Positions 51,949-61,202 of a DNA stretch of 64,000 bases are shown here, piece by piece. Position numbers and translations under genes: made by a program. Position 1 is the first letter of the stretch, and each line of letters starts with the position of its first letter. The stretch is from Blautia sp. (lineage in GTDB: Bacteria; Bacillota; Clostridia; Lachnospirales; Lachnospiraceae): contig JAETNR010000007.1 of assembly GCA_021772055.1 (NCBI GenBank), forward strand, positions 49,460 through 113,459, in the 5' to 3' direction. The notes beneath the pieces were generated by a model. It had not been told where the DNA came from. It made no database searches and saw only the letters and a program-made list of their open reading frames with translations.

Positions 51949-53298
51949 ATGGAGAAGCAGATTGCTTCAGGAAAGCAATATCTATTTACCAACCGGGATC
52001 TGAAAAAACTGATCATCCCATTGCTGATCGAGCAGTTCCTGGCTATTTTTGTGGGTCTTGCGGACTCTATTATGGTTGCTTCCGTAGGGGAAACGGCCGT
52101 ATCTGCCGTATCGTTGATTGATACGATCATGATTCTTTTAATCAATATGTTTACTGCGCTTGCCACAGGCGGCGCTATTGTAGCGGGGCAAGCTATTGGC
52201 AGGAAAAGCCGGGATGAAAGCTGTGAGGCTGCAGAGCAGACCCTTCTTTTTTCTACCATGTTTTCTGTTGGAATTATGGTGCTGATGTATGTGTGTAAAT
52301 GGCTGATCCTGCACGTGGTGTTTGGCCATATTGAGCCGGAGGTCATGAGAAACTGTGACATTTATCTGATGATTGTTACCGCGTCCATTCCGTTTCTGGC
52401 AGTTTATAATTCCGGTGCTGCCATGTGCAGAGCCATGGGAGATTCCAAAACGCCTATGCTCATGTCTCTGGTTATGAACGGGATAAACCTGATAGGAAAT
52501 GCTATTTTACTTTATGGGTTTGGCATGGGAGTAGAAGGAGCTGCAGTTCCTACGCTGATTTCCCGTGTATTTGCAGGAGTCTGGATGCTGCAATGTATTC
52601 GCGATACGGGGAAAATCATCCATGTGCGGAAGGTGCTTGGGCTTCGTCTTAAGTGGCCTGTTTTGAAAAAAATCCTGCATATCGGGATTCCGTTCAGTCT
52701 GGAAAACAGCATGTTCCAGCTTGGAAAAATTCTGGTATTAAGCCTGGTTTCCGGTTTCGGAACTGCTTCTATTGCAGCGAATGCAGTATGCAATAGTATC
52801 TGCAGCTTTGCCGTCTTAGGGGGAGCTTCTATGGGATATGCACTGTCTTCCGTTAGTGCGCAGTGCGTTGGTGCAGGAGATTATGAACAGGTTCGGTATT
52901 ATACCAGAAAGATGATGGGAATGTCCTATGTGTCTATGATTCTGATGAACATTGTGATCGTGCTGATCCTTCCTTTTATCATCCGGATCTACAATCTTTC
53001 ACCGGAAACAGGAGAAATGGCAGGCAGGATTATTCAGTATCATGCGTGTCTGGCGGTACTCATCTGGCCGGCATCCTTTACCCTGCCCAACACTCTTCGC
53101 GCAGCAAATGATGTAAGTTACTGTATGTGGATATCCATTGCCTCCATGTGGATCTTTCGTATTGGATTCAGCTTTCTTCTGGGGAAAAATGCAGGCATGG
53201 GAGTCTTTGGCGTATGGGTTGCCATGACGATTGACTGGGCAGTGCGTGCGGTTTTCTTTGTAATCCGCTACAGGGGAAAGAAATGGGAATTGAAGTAA
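51949..53298 (+). CDS. MATE family efflux transporter
   Basis: 449 residues from ATG 51949; a TTG at 51925 is possible but has no ribosome site. Twelve hydrophobic segments, with the N-terminal FTNRDLKKLIIPLLIEQFLAIFVGLADSIMVASVGETAVSAVSLIDTI, the FTALATGGAIVAGQAIGRKSRDE loop and ALSSVSAQCVGAGDYEQ in the second half. Cation-coupled export of unknown substrates. Not closely similar to the pump at 40.5 kb. Confidence 0.92.
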   Translation: MEKQIASGKQYLFTNRDLKKLIIPLLIEQFLAIFVGLADSIMVASVGETAVSAVSLIDTIMILLINMFTALATGGAIVAGQAIGRKSRDESCEAAEQTLLFSTMFSVGIMVLMYVCKWLILHVVFGHIEPEVMRNCDIYLMIVTASIPFLAVYNSGAAMCRAMGDSKTPMLMSLVMNGINLIGNAILLYGFGMGVEGAAVPTLISRVFAGVWMLQCIRDTGKIIHVRKVLGLRLKWPVLKKILHIGIPFSLENSMFQLGKILVLSLVSGFGTASIAANAVCNSICSFAVLGGASMGYALSSVSAQCVGAGDYEQVRYYTRKMMGMSYVSMILMNIVIVLILPFIIRIYNLSPETGEMAGRIIQYHACLAVLIWPASFTLPNTLRAANDVSYCMWISIASMWIFRIGFSFLLGKNAGMGVFGVWVAMTIDWAVRAVFFVIRYRGKKWELK

Positions 53299-53400
53299 CA
53301 GCTTATCCGCCAACCTTATGAACGGAAGTTATTTTACTGCCGAATTCGTATTAGAGACGGGGTTATGGGCTGATAATTTAGAATGGTATTGAAAAAAAAG

Positions 53401-53429
53401 TTGTAAAATTCTGCGCTCTCTTTTATAAT
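53401..53429 (+). promoter_or_regulatory. Promoter of guaA
   Basis: TTGTAA (53401-53406), 17-nt spacer, TATAAT (53424-53429). The leader of about 75 nt shows no purine riboswitch. Confidence 0.72.
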
Positions 53430-53512
53430 GGAGTGCAGAAATATGAGATTATATAGAAATGATGCTGTAGATGTCTCTTAGCTGCGGTAAACTATTTTTC
53501 AGGAGGAAGACG

Positions 53513-55057
53513 ATGAAGAGAGAAACAGTTGTTGTACTTGATTTTGGCGGACAATATAATCAGCTGATCGCGCGCCGTGTCAGAGAATGTAATGTGTACT
53601 GTGAAATTTATTCCTACAAAACAGATATCGAGAAAATAAAAGAGCTTGATCCTAAGGGAATTATTTTTACCGGAGGCCCCAATAGCTGTTACGAGCCGGA
53701 TGCGCCTACCTATACAAAAGAAATCTTTGAACTTGGCGTACCGATTCTTGGCCTTTGCTATGGCGCCCAGCTTATGATGCATCTGCTTGGAGGAACTGTT
53801 GAAAAGGCAGACGTCCGGGAATATGGTAAAATCGAAGTAAACGTAGACACAAATTCCAAACTCTTCACAAATGTTTCTCCAAAGACTATTTGCTGGATGA
53901 GCCACAATGACTATATTTCCAAGGAAGCACCGGATTTCCGCATCTGTGCATGGACAGATAACTGTCCTGTAGCTGCTGTGGAAAATACAGAAAAAAATCT
54001 TTATGCAATCCAGTTCCATCCGGAGGTTCTTCATACGAAGGAAGGGACCAGGATGCTTTCCAACTTTGTATACCATATCTGCGGCTGTGCAGGAGACTGG
54101 AAAATGGATTCCTTTGTAGAAGAATCCATTAAAGCCCTTCGGGAAAAGGTAGGCAGCGGCAAAGTCCTGTGCGCTCTTTCCGGCGGAGTGGATTCCTCTG
54201 TTGCAGCAGTCCTTCTGTCCAAGGCTGTTGGCAGCCAGCTTACCTGCGTATTTGTAGACCACGGCCTTTTGCGCAAAAATGAAGGAGATGAGGTGGAAGC
54301 CGTTTTCGGTCCGGAAGGCCCCTATGACCTGAATTTTGTCCGGGTAAATGCCCAGGAAAGATTCTACAGCAAGCTTGCAGGCGTAGAAGAACCGGAGAAA
54401 AAGCGTAAGATTATCGGCGAAGAATTTATCCGTGTCTTCGAGGAAGAGGCGAAAAAGATTGGTGCCGTCGATTTTCTGGTACAGGGAACCATCTACCCGG
54501 ATGTGGTAGAGAGCGGCGTAGGTGGCGAGTCCACAGTGATTAAGTCCCACCACAATGTAGGCGGTCTTCCTGACTATGTAGACTTTAAAGAAATCATCGA
54601 GCCGTTAAGAAACCTGTTTAAAGACGAGGTGCGCAAAGCCGGCCTGGAACTGGGAATCCCGGACTATCTGGTATTCCGTCAGCCCTTCCCCGGCCCTGGC
54701 CTTGGAATCCGCATCATCGGCGATATCACTCCGGAAAAAGTAAAAATGGTACAGGATGCCGATGCCATCTGGCGTGAAGAAATCGCAAAAGCCGGCTGGG
54801 ATAAAAAAGTAAATCAATACTTTGCAGCATTGACGAATATGAAATCTGTTGGCGTTATGGGCGATGAGCGGACTTACGACTATGCGATTGCGCTGCGCGC
54901 AGTAACTACTACAGACTTTATGACCGCGGAAAGCGCAGAGCTGCCCTGGGAGGTTATCGGCAGGGCAACTAGCAGGATTGTGAATGAAGTCCAGCATGTG
55001 AACAGAGTGCTGTATGACTGCACGGGGAAACCGCCGGCTACGATTGAAATGGAATAA
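53513..55057 (+). CDS. guaA: GMP synthase (glutamine-hydrolysing)
   Basis: Converts XMP to GMP using glutamine and ATP. 514 residues from ATG 53513 (AGGAGGA at 53501-53507). The glutamine amidotransferase domain shows the catalytic Cys in [11 protein letters not shown] and the His-Glu pair in [10 protein letters not shown]; the ATP pyrophosphatase domain begins at [17 protein letters not shown]; the C-terminal dimerisation domain contains [15 protein letters not shown] and ends KPPATIEME. The gene is intact although mobile elements are inserted just behind its terminator. Confidence 0.97.
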   Translation: MKRETVVVLDFGGQYNQLIARRVRECNVYCEIYSYKTDIEKIKELDPKGIIFTGGPNSCYEPDAPTYTKEIFELGVPILGLCYGAQLMMHLLGGTVEKADVREYGKIEVNVDTNSKLFTNVSPKTICWMSHNDYISKEAPDFRICAWTDNCPVAAVENTEKNLYAIQFHPEVLHTKEGTRMLSNFVYHICGCAGDWKMDSFVEESIKALREKVGSGKVLCALSGGVDSSVAAVLLSKAVGSQLTCVFVDHGLLRKNEGDEVEAVFGPEGPYDLNFVRVNAQERFYSKLAGVEEPEKKRKIIGEEFIRVFEEEAKKIGAVDFLVQGTIYPDVVESGVGGESTVIKSHHNVGGLPDYVDFKEIIEPLRNLFKDEVRKAGLELGIPDYLVFRQPFPGPGLGIRIIGDITPEKVKMVQDADAIWREEIAKAGWDKKVNQYFAALTNMKSVGVMGDERTYDYAIALRAVTTTDFMTAESAELPWEVIGRATSRIVNEVQHVNRVLYDCTGKPPATIEME

Positions 55058-55063
55058 TATATT

Positions 55064-55107
55064 AGAGCCAAGAAATGCCTATTTTACGGGCTTTCTTGGC
55101 TCTTTCT
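55064..55107 (+). terminator. Terminator of guaA
   Basis: AGAGCCAAGAAA (55064-55075) pairs perfectly with TTTCTTGGCTCT (55092-55103), then TTTC. The end repeat of element 3 starts 7 nt further on. Confidence 0.88.
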
Positions 55108-55113
55108 ATGTCC

Positions 55114-55135
55114 GTTGACAATCAAATGACAATAC
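55114..55135. repeat. Left end repeat of element 3
   Basis: The 22-bp sequence reads GTTGACAATCAAATGACAAT and two more bases. It recurs at 62297-62318 with one change. It lies in intergenic DNA, not in the guaA coding end. Confidence 0.82.
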
Positions 55136-55165
55136 TTTTTTAATATTATTGTAAATAATTTCTTT

Positions 55166-55597
55166 TTATTTAGCTGGGAATTGACTTTTCCAGTCTAAAT
55201 AATCTTTTTCTGTAATCTCTTCATTTCTGAATTTCTGGTACATATCAGCCCATGCTCCAATATTATCCAGCATATTTAAAGAATCATGTCCTTTGTCTTT
55301 AAACATGAGTTGTGGTACGCCGGATTCATCCCGGTAGGCGTGCAGACCATATTGATCCTCTAAAGCAAATAATGCGTGCATGACACTAACATAAGTATCA
55401 AAGTTTGGATCAGACATGGCGTATGGACTGATCTTTAATGAGTTTGCTATTTTTTCCAATTGTTCTGATGATGGAAAACGATTCCCAAGTTCATAATTTC
55501 TAATTGCCGATTCGCTCAAGCCGGACATGATTGCCAATTCTTTCTGTGTATATCCTTGATCGATCCGGAATTTTCTTATTTTCTCACCTACTGTCAT
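55166..55597 (-). CDS. CI-like XRE repressor of element 3
   Basis: 143 residues. N-terminal HTH (IRKFRIDQGYTQKELAIMSGLSESAIRNYELGNRFPSSEQLEKIANSLKI), then a C-terminal region typical of Firmicute element regulators (MHALFALEDQYGLHAYRDESGVPQL). Divergent from xis-int, with three operator-like sites between them. It likely keeps excision genes off. Confidence 0.85.
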   Translation of the reverse strand: MTVGEKIRKFRIDQGYTQKELAIMSGLSESAIRNYELGNRFPSSEQLEKIANSLKISPYAMSDPNFDTYVSVMHALFALEDQYGLHAYRDESGVPQLMFKDKGHDSLNMLDNIGAWADMYQKFRNEEITEKDYLDWKSQFPAK

Positions 55598-55645
55598 AAG
55601 AAAACACTCCTTTGCTGATTGTTACTTAAAAGTATAGCATAAACA

Positions 55646-55749
55646 GTTCAAAAATGAAATATAAAAATAAACCGTTCATTTTTGAAATTATTCTATTGAC
55701 AGTACGGAAATGAAATGTTATGATGCATATACACCGTTCGATAATGAAC
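55646..55749. promoter_or_regulatory. Three operator sites of the CI-like repressor
   Basis: GTTC-N6-GAA(A/C) occurs at 55646-55659, 55674-55687 and 55736-55749, the last being perfectly palindromic in its arms (GTTC/GAAC). The second and third flank the xis promoter (TTGACA 55696-55701, TATGAT 55719-55724), so binding would block it. A further perfect copy (GTTCAAAAACGAAC) is at 62354-62367. Confidence 0.7.
55696..55724 (+). promoter_or_regulatory. Promoter of xis-int of element 3
   Basis: TTGACA, 17-nt spacer, TATGAT. Flanked by repressor operator candidates. Confidence 0.8.
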
Positions 55750-55773
55750 TGAAAAAAGAAAGGAGGGATATAG

Positions 55774-55962
55774 ATGGCTAGTAAATTATTTATATCAGCA
55801 AAAGAAGTAGCGAAAGAATTAGAAGTATCTGATTCCTATGCGTATCGTTTGATCCGTCAGTTAAATGCTGAATTGGAGCAAAAAGGTTTCGTTGTTGTCA
55901 AAGGAAAAATCAGCCGTAAATATTTTGAAGAACGAGTTTACGGTATGAACGAAATGAAATAG
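55774..55962 (+). CDS. Excisionase-like HTH protein
   Basis: 62 residues after AAAGGAGGGATATAG. A MerR/HTH_17-like fold: FISAKEVAKELEVSDSYAYRLIRQLNAELEQKGFVVVKGKISRKYFEERVYG, as in Tn916-type excisionases. It directs the integrase toward excision. The integrase starts 14 nt later. Confidence 0.82.
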   Translation: MASKLFISAKEVAKELEVSDSYAYRLIRQLNAELEQKGFVVVKGKISRKYFEERVYGMNEMK

Positions 55963-55976
55963 CAGGAGGTGATGTT

Positions 55977-57062
55977 TTGACAGTAATCAAAAACCAAAAG
56001 TCAAATACTTACGAGGTAAGAACCTATTATAAGGACTGGACCGGCGTAAGAAAGCAGAAGACGAAAAGGGGATTTAAACGCAAATGTGATGCCCAGGAAT
56101 GGGAAAGAGCGTTTAAATTAAAGGAGAATTTGAGTCTGGATATGTATTTTGAAGATTTTGTAGATCTTTATCTGAATGATATCAAATCCAGAATCAAATA
56201 TAATACCTGGCTGACGAAAAAGCATATTGTAGAAAAAAAGATTCTCCCATATTTTTCGAAAAAGAAGTTGCAGGAAATAAAACCTTCCGATATTCGACAG
56301 TGGCAGAACACCATGATGAACTATCGAAATAAACAAGGAGAAGGCTATTCACAGGTCTATCTAAAGACCATCCATAATCAGCTGAGTGCAATTTTGAATC
56401 ATGCAGTTAATTTCTATGATTTGAAAAGCAATGCTGCACGCAAGGCAGGATCTATGGGAAAAGAAAGAACAAAAGAGATGCTTTTCTGGACAAAAGAAGA
56501 GTATATGAAGTTCATTGAAGCGGTGGCGGATAAGCCAATCTCCTTTTATGCATTTGAAATTCTATATTGGTGTGGAGTGCGTATGGGAGAGTTGTTAGCA
56601 CTGACACCGGCAGATTTCGATTTTCAGGCGTGTACTATCCGGATCAATAAATCTTATCAAAGATTAGAGGGGAAGGATATTATTACAGATCCAAAGACTG
56701 TGAAGAGTAATCGTATGATCACCATGCCGGAATTTTTAAGCGAAGAATTAGAATCGTATATAGGAATGCTGTATGGTTTAAATGAAAATGACAGGATATT
56801 CCAAATTTCAAAAAGCTATCTTCATCATGAAATGGATCGAGGTGTGAAGTTGTCAGGAGTGAAGAGAATACGAATCCATGATTTACGACATTCTCACGTG
56901 TCATTGTTGATCAATATGGGGTATTCTGCGGTGGCAATTGGAGAAAGGGTAGGGCATGAAAGTGTGGAAATCACATATCGATATGCGCATTTATTCCCGA
57001 CAATCCAAACAGAGATGGCGGAAAATCTAAATCAGGAAAGAGAGGAATATCTAGATGAGTGA
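55977..57062 (+). CDS. Tyrosine integrase of element 3
   Basis: 361 residues from TTG 55977 (AGGAGGTGATG just before). Arm-binding N-terminus (YEVRTYYKDWTGVRKQKTKRGFKRKCDAQEWE), SAM-like domain and catalytic domain with Arg in WCGVRMGELLALTP, HDLRHSHVSLL, GHESVEITYRYAHLFP and Tyr in YRYAH. Recombines the 22-bp ends with the site behind guaA. Overlaps the next gene by 8 nt. Confidence 0.95.
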   Translation: MTVIKNQKSNTYEVRTYYKDWTGVRKQKTKRGFKRKCDAQEWERAFKLKENLSLDMYFEDFVDLYLNDIKSRIKYNTWLTKKHIVEKKILPYFSKKKLQEIKPSDIRQWQNTMMNYRNKQGEGYSQVYLKTIHNQLSAILNHAVNFYDLKSNAARKAGSMGKERTKEMLFWTKEEYMKFIEAVADKPISFYAFEILYWCGVRMGELLALTPADFDFQACTIRINKSYQRLEGKDIITDPKTVKSNRMITMPEFLSEELESYIGMLYGLNENDRIFQISKSYLHHEMDRGVKLSGVKRIRIHDLRHSHVSLLINMGYSAVAIGERVGHESVEITYRYAHLFPTIQTEMAENLNQEREEYLDE

Positions 57063-57417
57063 AAAAAATAGGGATAACAAGAATCGGTGGCGTAATGTAA
57101 CTATAGCGTTTCGAATGTCTCCGGAAGAAAATGAAGAGCTGGATTTAAGAGTAAAACTTTGTGGATACCAGACGAGACAAGAATATATCATTGAAAGCGT
57201 TTTACATCAAAAAGTCACAGCAGTAGGAAATCCATTGATGTTAGTACAGTTTAGAAAACAGCTTCGAGGGATTGAAGAGGAACTGAAAAGGTTAACTATA
57301 TTAGAGGATGCCGATGAAGAGTTGTTTACACCTATTCGAACAATGTTGGAGATATTAAATGCATTTGCAGAAGAAAGAAACTATGAAAGAAGGAAAAAAG
57401 AAAAAGCCCAGAAATAA
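57055..57417 (+). CDS. MobC-like relaxosome protein
   Basis: 120 residues. N-terminal ribbon-helix-helix-like part (NVTIAFRMSPEENEELDLRVKLCGYQTRQEYIIESVL), then helical. Such proteins bind near oriT and help the relaxase. The gene overlaps int, as does the similar gene of element 4 (62970-63359) with its integrase remnant. Confidence 0.82.
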   Translation: MSEKNRDNKNRWRNVTIAFRMSPEENEELDLRVKLCGYQTRQEYIIESVLHQKVTAVGNPLMLVQFRKQLRGIEEELKRLTILEDADEELFTPIRTMLEILNAFAEERNYERRKKEKAQK

Positions 57418-57486
57418 TCTGAGCAAGTTCCTTGATTATCAGAATAACTGATATACCATCCTAACAACTTGAGTATATCACAAAAT

Positions 57487-57508
57487 TGTTGTTGCAACAA
57501 TTGTTAAA
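57487..57508. repeat. Palindrome between mobC- and repA-like genes
   Basis: AATTGTTG and CAACAATT form an inverted repeat in the 130-nt gap 57418-57550. It may be a protein-binding site or weak terminator. Confidence 0.4.
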
Positions 57509-57550
57509 TTCTGTTTGCCAGGGACTTGCCCGGTTGGGCAGGAGGTGGAA

Positions 57551-58561
57551 ATGGAAGATAATTATAGAGAAGTAAAAAAGGCAGAACCATGCCTGAAATT
57601 GATCCACATGGATCAGGTTGAAGTGGAAGAAATCGAATGGCTCTTTTATCCCTTCATACCATACGGGAAGGTCACCATTATTCAGGGAGATCCTGGAGAG
57701 GGGAAAACCACCGTGGTGTTGCAGATCATTGCAAAGTTAACAAAAGGAGAAGCAATATTAAGTGAAACAAGCGAAGGGAAATCCGAAGAGGCAGGTGTAG
57801 AGCCAATCAATGTGATTTATCAAACAGCTGAAGATGGATTGGGCGATACGATCAAACCGAGATTGTTAGCGGCAGGGGCAGATTGTTCCAGAGTCTTGGT
57901 AATTGATGACCAGGATCAGCCATTAACCATGGTAGATGCAAGGCTGGAGGAGGCGATTATACAGACGAAAGCAAGACTTGTAGTATTAGATCCAATTCAA
58001 GGCTTTCTAGGGGCTGGTGTTGATATGCATAGGGCAAATGAGATTCGTCCATTGATGAAAAGAATTTCTGTATTAGCAGAGAAATATCAATGTGCCATTA
58101 TTCTGATCGGTCATATGAATAAGAATAGTAATGGAAAATCATCCTATCGTGGATTGGGTTCTATTGACTTTCAAGCGGCAGCAAGAAGCGTGTTGATTGT
58201 TGGAAGAGTGAAAGATGAACCGGAAATCCGAGTGATCTGTCATGTAAAGAGTTCTCTTGCTCCGGAAGGAGATGCTATCGCCTTTCGATTAGACAAAGAA
58301 AAAGGATTTCATTGGATTGGAAAATATGACATCAGTGCAGATGACTTATTGTCTGGTGATGGACGAGGGCAAAAAATCCGAAGTGCGAAAGATTTTTTAA
58401 AAGAGATCTTAGCAAATGGATCAATGGAACAGGCAAAAATAGCGGAAGAAGCAGAAGAACGAGGAATTAAAAAGAAAACACTTTGGAATGCGAAGAAGGA
58501 ATTACAGATTGATTCTGTGAAGATAGGAAATAAATGGTTCTGGATGTTACAAGAAGAGTAA
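57551..58561 (+). CDS. RepA-like AAA family ATPase (RecA fold)
   Basis: Start at ATG 57551 (AGGAGGTGGAA upstream); 336 residues. RecA-type core with Walker A IIQGDPGEGKTTVVLQI near residue 47-60, Walker B RLVVLDPIQGFLG, a CAIILIGHMNKNSNGKSSYRGLGSIDFQAAARSVL segment and a C-terminal winged-helix-like domain (QAKIAEEAEERGIKKKTLWNAKKELQ). It resembles hexameric RepA of RSF1010-type plasmids and AAA_25 proteins; it may unwind DNA for element replication after excision. Confidence 0.88.
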   Translation: MEDNYREVKKAEPCLKLIHMDQVEVEEIEWLFYPFIPYGKVTIIQGDPGEGKTTVVLQIIAKLTKGEAILSETSEGKSEEAGVEPINVIYQTAEDGLGDTIKPRLLAAGADCSRVLVIDDQDQPLTMVDARLEEAIIQTKARLVVLDPIQGFLGAGVDMHRANEIRPLMKRISVLAEKYQCAIILIGHMNKNSNGKSSYRGLGSIDFQAAARSVLIVGRVKDEPEIRVICHVKSSLAPEGDAIAFRLDKEKGFHWIGKYDISADDLLSGDGRGQKIRSAKDFLKEILANGSMEQAKIAEEAEERGIKKKTLWNAKKELQIDSVKIGNKWFWMLQEE

Positions 58562-58633
58562 AGGAAGATGGCAAGATTACCATATCTTAAAGAATAGGGA
58601 ATCTTGCCACCTTGATTAAAAAGGAGTGAAGTG

Positions 58634-58867
58634 ATGAAAAAAGTACAGATTGATTATGAACTGTTTCGAAAATTGATCTTTTATCATTTGGGTTCAGATG
58701 ATCAGTATGAAGAAGATATTCGAAATGGCTTGGAAGAAAAATTGGATGCATTAGTCAGACATGAACTCTATACGAAGTATAAGACTGCTCCTTCTGAGGA
58801 AGAGCAGGAGAAAGCACGACAGGAATATTTAGATAAGCGTGGAGTGTCAGCTAGTTATCGATGGTGA
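58634..58867 (+). CDS. Small conserved-position hypothetical protein, 77 aa
   Basis: ATG 58634 (a GTG precedes at 58631) after AAGGAGTGAAGT. Acidic helical protein (FRKLIFYHLGSDDQYEEDIRNGLEEKLDALVRHELYTKYK). Lies between repA-like and relaxase genes. Not recognised by function. Confidence 0.6.
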   Translation: MKKVQIDYELFRKLIFYHLGSDDQYEEDIRNGLEEKLDALVRHELYTKYKTAPSEEEQEKARQEYLDKRGVSASYRW

Positions 58868-59090
58868 TGTTTGTTTGGGGAATATAGAACAGGAGCGTGG
58901 CACGCACCTGTGAATATCAAACAAGGAGAATTGCTGTAGGGTGTAGCCGATACAGTACTGGCTGATTTGAAAGCTCCCGGCAGGGCGCAAGGGTACTTTT
59001 GATGGACGTTAGGCTGTCGAAAGTGCTTTTGCGTTACTTTTGACAAAAGTAACAAAACATGATCGCCATATCTGGCGTTTTAAAATGAAG
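58868..59090 (+). other. Candidate oriT of element 3
   Basis: Gene-free DNA directly before the relaxase gene. It contains GTTACTTTTG/CAAAAGTAAC as a perfect inverted repeat (about 59033-59053), an imperfect repeat pairing GCGCAAGGGTACTTTTG with CGAAAGTGCTTTTGCG (about 58986-59033), and a GCC/GGC hairpin at about 59061-59076. Inverted repeats upstream of MobV-type genes commonly form the nick region. The nick site itself cannot be placed. Confidence 0.55.
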
Positions 59091-59103
59091 GAAAGGAGAT
59101 TTA

Positions 59104-60369
59104 TTGAAGAGGACAATTAGTTTTATGACAGGGAAAGGCTCCCTGAACCATAATAGTAGAAAATTTCATGCAAAGAATACGGATCCGAATAGAACCCATT
59201 GGAATGTTGAATATTGTAATGAAGATATCAAAGATGTATATCATGAATTGTTTGATGATGCCTTGAAGCGTTACAACGATAAGCAGACTCGGAAAGATCG
59301 TAAGATCGATGATTACTATGAAAAGATACGTTCTGGAAAACAAGAAAAATTATTTCATGAGGTTATCCTTCAGATCGGTGATAAAGATAATATGGGATCA
59401 GAAACGATGGAAGGACAACTTGCTGCAAAGATATTAGATGAATACATGAAAGGATTTCAAGAACGGAATCCTACGTTGCGAGTATTTGCTGCACATCTAC
59501 ATTTAGATGAAGCAACACCACATCTACATATTGATTTTATTCCTTATGTTACAGGAAGTAAGCGAGGACTTGATACAAGAGTATCTTTAAAACAAGCTTT
59601 ATCGTCATTAGGATTTAAAGGCGGTTCCAGAAGTGAGACGGAGCTAAATCAATGGGTGCAATCGGAAAAGCAAAAATTAGCTATGGTCATGAGAGAAAAT
59701 GAGATAGAATGGGATCAGAAAGGAACTCATGAACAACATCTTTCTGTATTGGATTACAAGAAAAAGGTTCGAGAACAGGAAGTAGAAGAATTAACGGAAC
59801 ATAAGAATTTATTGGAACATGATTTGCATGATATCAGTGAATGTGTGGATGAGATCCAAAAGGAAAAAGCGCAAGCAGAAAAAGAGAGAGATGCAGTAAT
59901 TAAAAAGACAGAAGTGTTAGAGAAACGATTTTCTGCACTAAATTCAAAAGCTGGACTTGTTGACTCACATGCACGTGAGTATGGATATTATCCGGAAGAA
60001 TGGCTGCCAGAAGCCGGAACTTTAGAGTCAGCAAAATCTTATCGGAAGAGAATATTTCCTTTGGTGAAAAAAGTTGCGAATATGATACAGGCATTATATA
60101 GCAAGTATTTGGATTTGAAAAACAAAAATCAAAAGCTGTCAGATCGAAACATAGATCTTGAAAATCGTGTAGATCGGTTGAGAGAGGAAATATCTGTTAT
60201 AAAGAAAGAGAATGTAGCTTTGTTAAATGTGGCATATGATATGGATCGTGTTGTAGCTGTTTTGGGAGAAAATAAGGTCAAGGAAGCAATAGAAGTGGCA
60301 AAGCATTTGGAACAGGTAAATGCAAAGCAAAAAGGTAAGAAGAGACGTACAGATAGAGAGGGGAGATAA
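59104..60369 (+). CDS. MobV (Mob_Pre)-type relaxase
   Basis: 421 residues from TTG 59104 (AAAGGAGATTTA). The N-terminal 190 residues hold the Mob_Pre features: N-terminal motif with His/Asn (NHNSRKFHAKNTDPNRTHWNVEYCNED) and the metal site AAHLHLDEATPHLHIDFIPY. The C-terminal half is a long coiled coil, as usual for MobV. It nicks oriT and leads single-strand transfer using a conjugation machine from another element. Confidence 0.9.
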   Translation: MKRTISFMTGKGSLNHNSRKFHAKNTDPNRTHWNVEYCNEDIKDVYHELFDDALKRYNDKQTRKDRKIDDYYEKIRSGKQEKLFHEVILQIGDKDNMGSETMEGQLAAKILDEYMKGFQERNPTLRVFAAHLHLDEATPHLHIDFIPYVTGSKRGLDTRVSLKQALSSLGFKGGSRSETELNQWVQSEKQKLAMVMRENEIEWDQKGTHEQHLSVLDYKKKVREQEVEELTEHKNLLEHDLHDISECVDEIQKEKAQAEKERDAVIKKTEVLEKRFSALNSKAGLVDSHAREYGYYPEEWLPEAGTLESAKSYRKRIFPLVKKVANMIQALYSKYLDLKNKNQKLSDRNIDLENRVDRLREEISVIKKENVALLNVAYDMDRVVAVLGENKVKEAIEVAKHLEQVNAKQKGKKRRTDREGR

Positions 60370-60641
60370 AGGGAGTCGAAGAAATCAAATCTATGTTTAG
60401 AAAGTACGGTTTAGATGTTGACTTTTGAAGTATAAATTAGAGAGAGTAGATTTTATACAGAAAGAAATAAAAGAGAGGAGAATAAATAGTGTAATATAAG
60501 TAAGCAGACAGTTTTTTATAGCTGCTTTTATATGGTCTGAAAACTTGTCTGAAAATTTATTTGAAAAGTGTAACTAGATGGCATAAATTATTGCTATGAA
60601 GTATGAAGGTATTAAATATAATCAGGAAGGAGGTTGTTAGA

Positions 60642-61202
60642 GTGGACGATGATGAAATCGTGGAATTATTTTTGAAGAAAGATGAATCTGCAATTATTCA
60701 TACTGCTGAAAAGTATGGTTGCAGATTACGTTCGATTTCGCAACGAATTACTGCAGATATTTTAACTGCTGAGGAGTGTGAAAATGATACATACCTCGAA
60801 GCATGGAATAGAATTCCACCAAATGAACCCAGAACGTATCTTATAGCATTTTTGTCAAAAATCATTCGTAATATATCTATTAATAAATGCATAGAGAAAA
60901 ATCGATTGAAGCGCAGAGCATATATTGTAGAGCTATCTAGTGAAATGGAACAGTGTATTCCAGCGGTGAATGATGTTGAAAGCTATGTTGATGGAGTTGA
61001 GATAGGCAGGGTAATCAGTACATTTCTTCGCAAACAGCCTAAAGAAAAGAGAATAATTTTTATGCATAGATACTATTATTGTGATACTGTTTTGTCGATT
61101 GCAAAGCGTTTTGGATATTCGGAAAGTAAAGTGAAAATTATGCTTTATCGTATGCGAAAAGACCTTCGAGTCTATTTAACAAAGGAGGGATATTTTTTAT
61201 GA
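60642..61202 (+). CDS. ECF-like RNA polymerase sigma factor
   Basis: Start at GTG 60642, which has GGAAGGAGG 8 nt upstream; ATG 60603 lies before that site. 186 residues with sigma-70 region 2 (ADILTAEECENDTYLEAWNRIPPNEPRTYLIAFLSKIIRNISINKCIEK) and region 4 (QPKEKRIIFMHRYYYCDTVLSIAKRFGYSESKVKIMLYRMRKDLRVYL). Directs RNA polymerase to special promoters. Overlaps by 4 nt the next gene, a membrane protein of anti-sigma type. AT-richer than the element core; cargo. Confidence 0.88.
   Translation: MDDDEIVELFLKKDESAIIHTAEKYGCRLRSISQRITADILTAEECENDTYLEAWNRIPPNEPRTYLIAFLSKIIRNISINKCIEKNRLKRRAYIVELSSEMEQCIPAVNDVESYVDGVEIGRVISTFLRKQPKEKRIIFMHRYYYCDTVLSIAKRFGYSESKVKIMLYRMRKDLRVYLTKEGYFL

Noticed and set aside
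53299..53512. Purine riboswitch before guaA
   Set aside because: The expected conserved core elements are not present; only an ordinary promoter and leader are seen.
53492..54553. Open frame of 353 codons on the minus strand
   Set aside because: Antisense to guaA, no ribosome site or motif.
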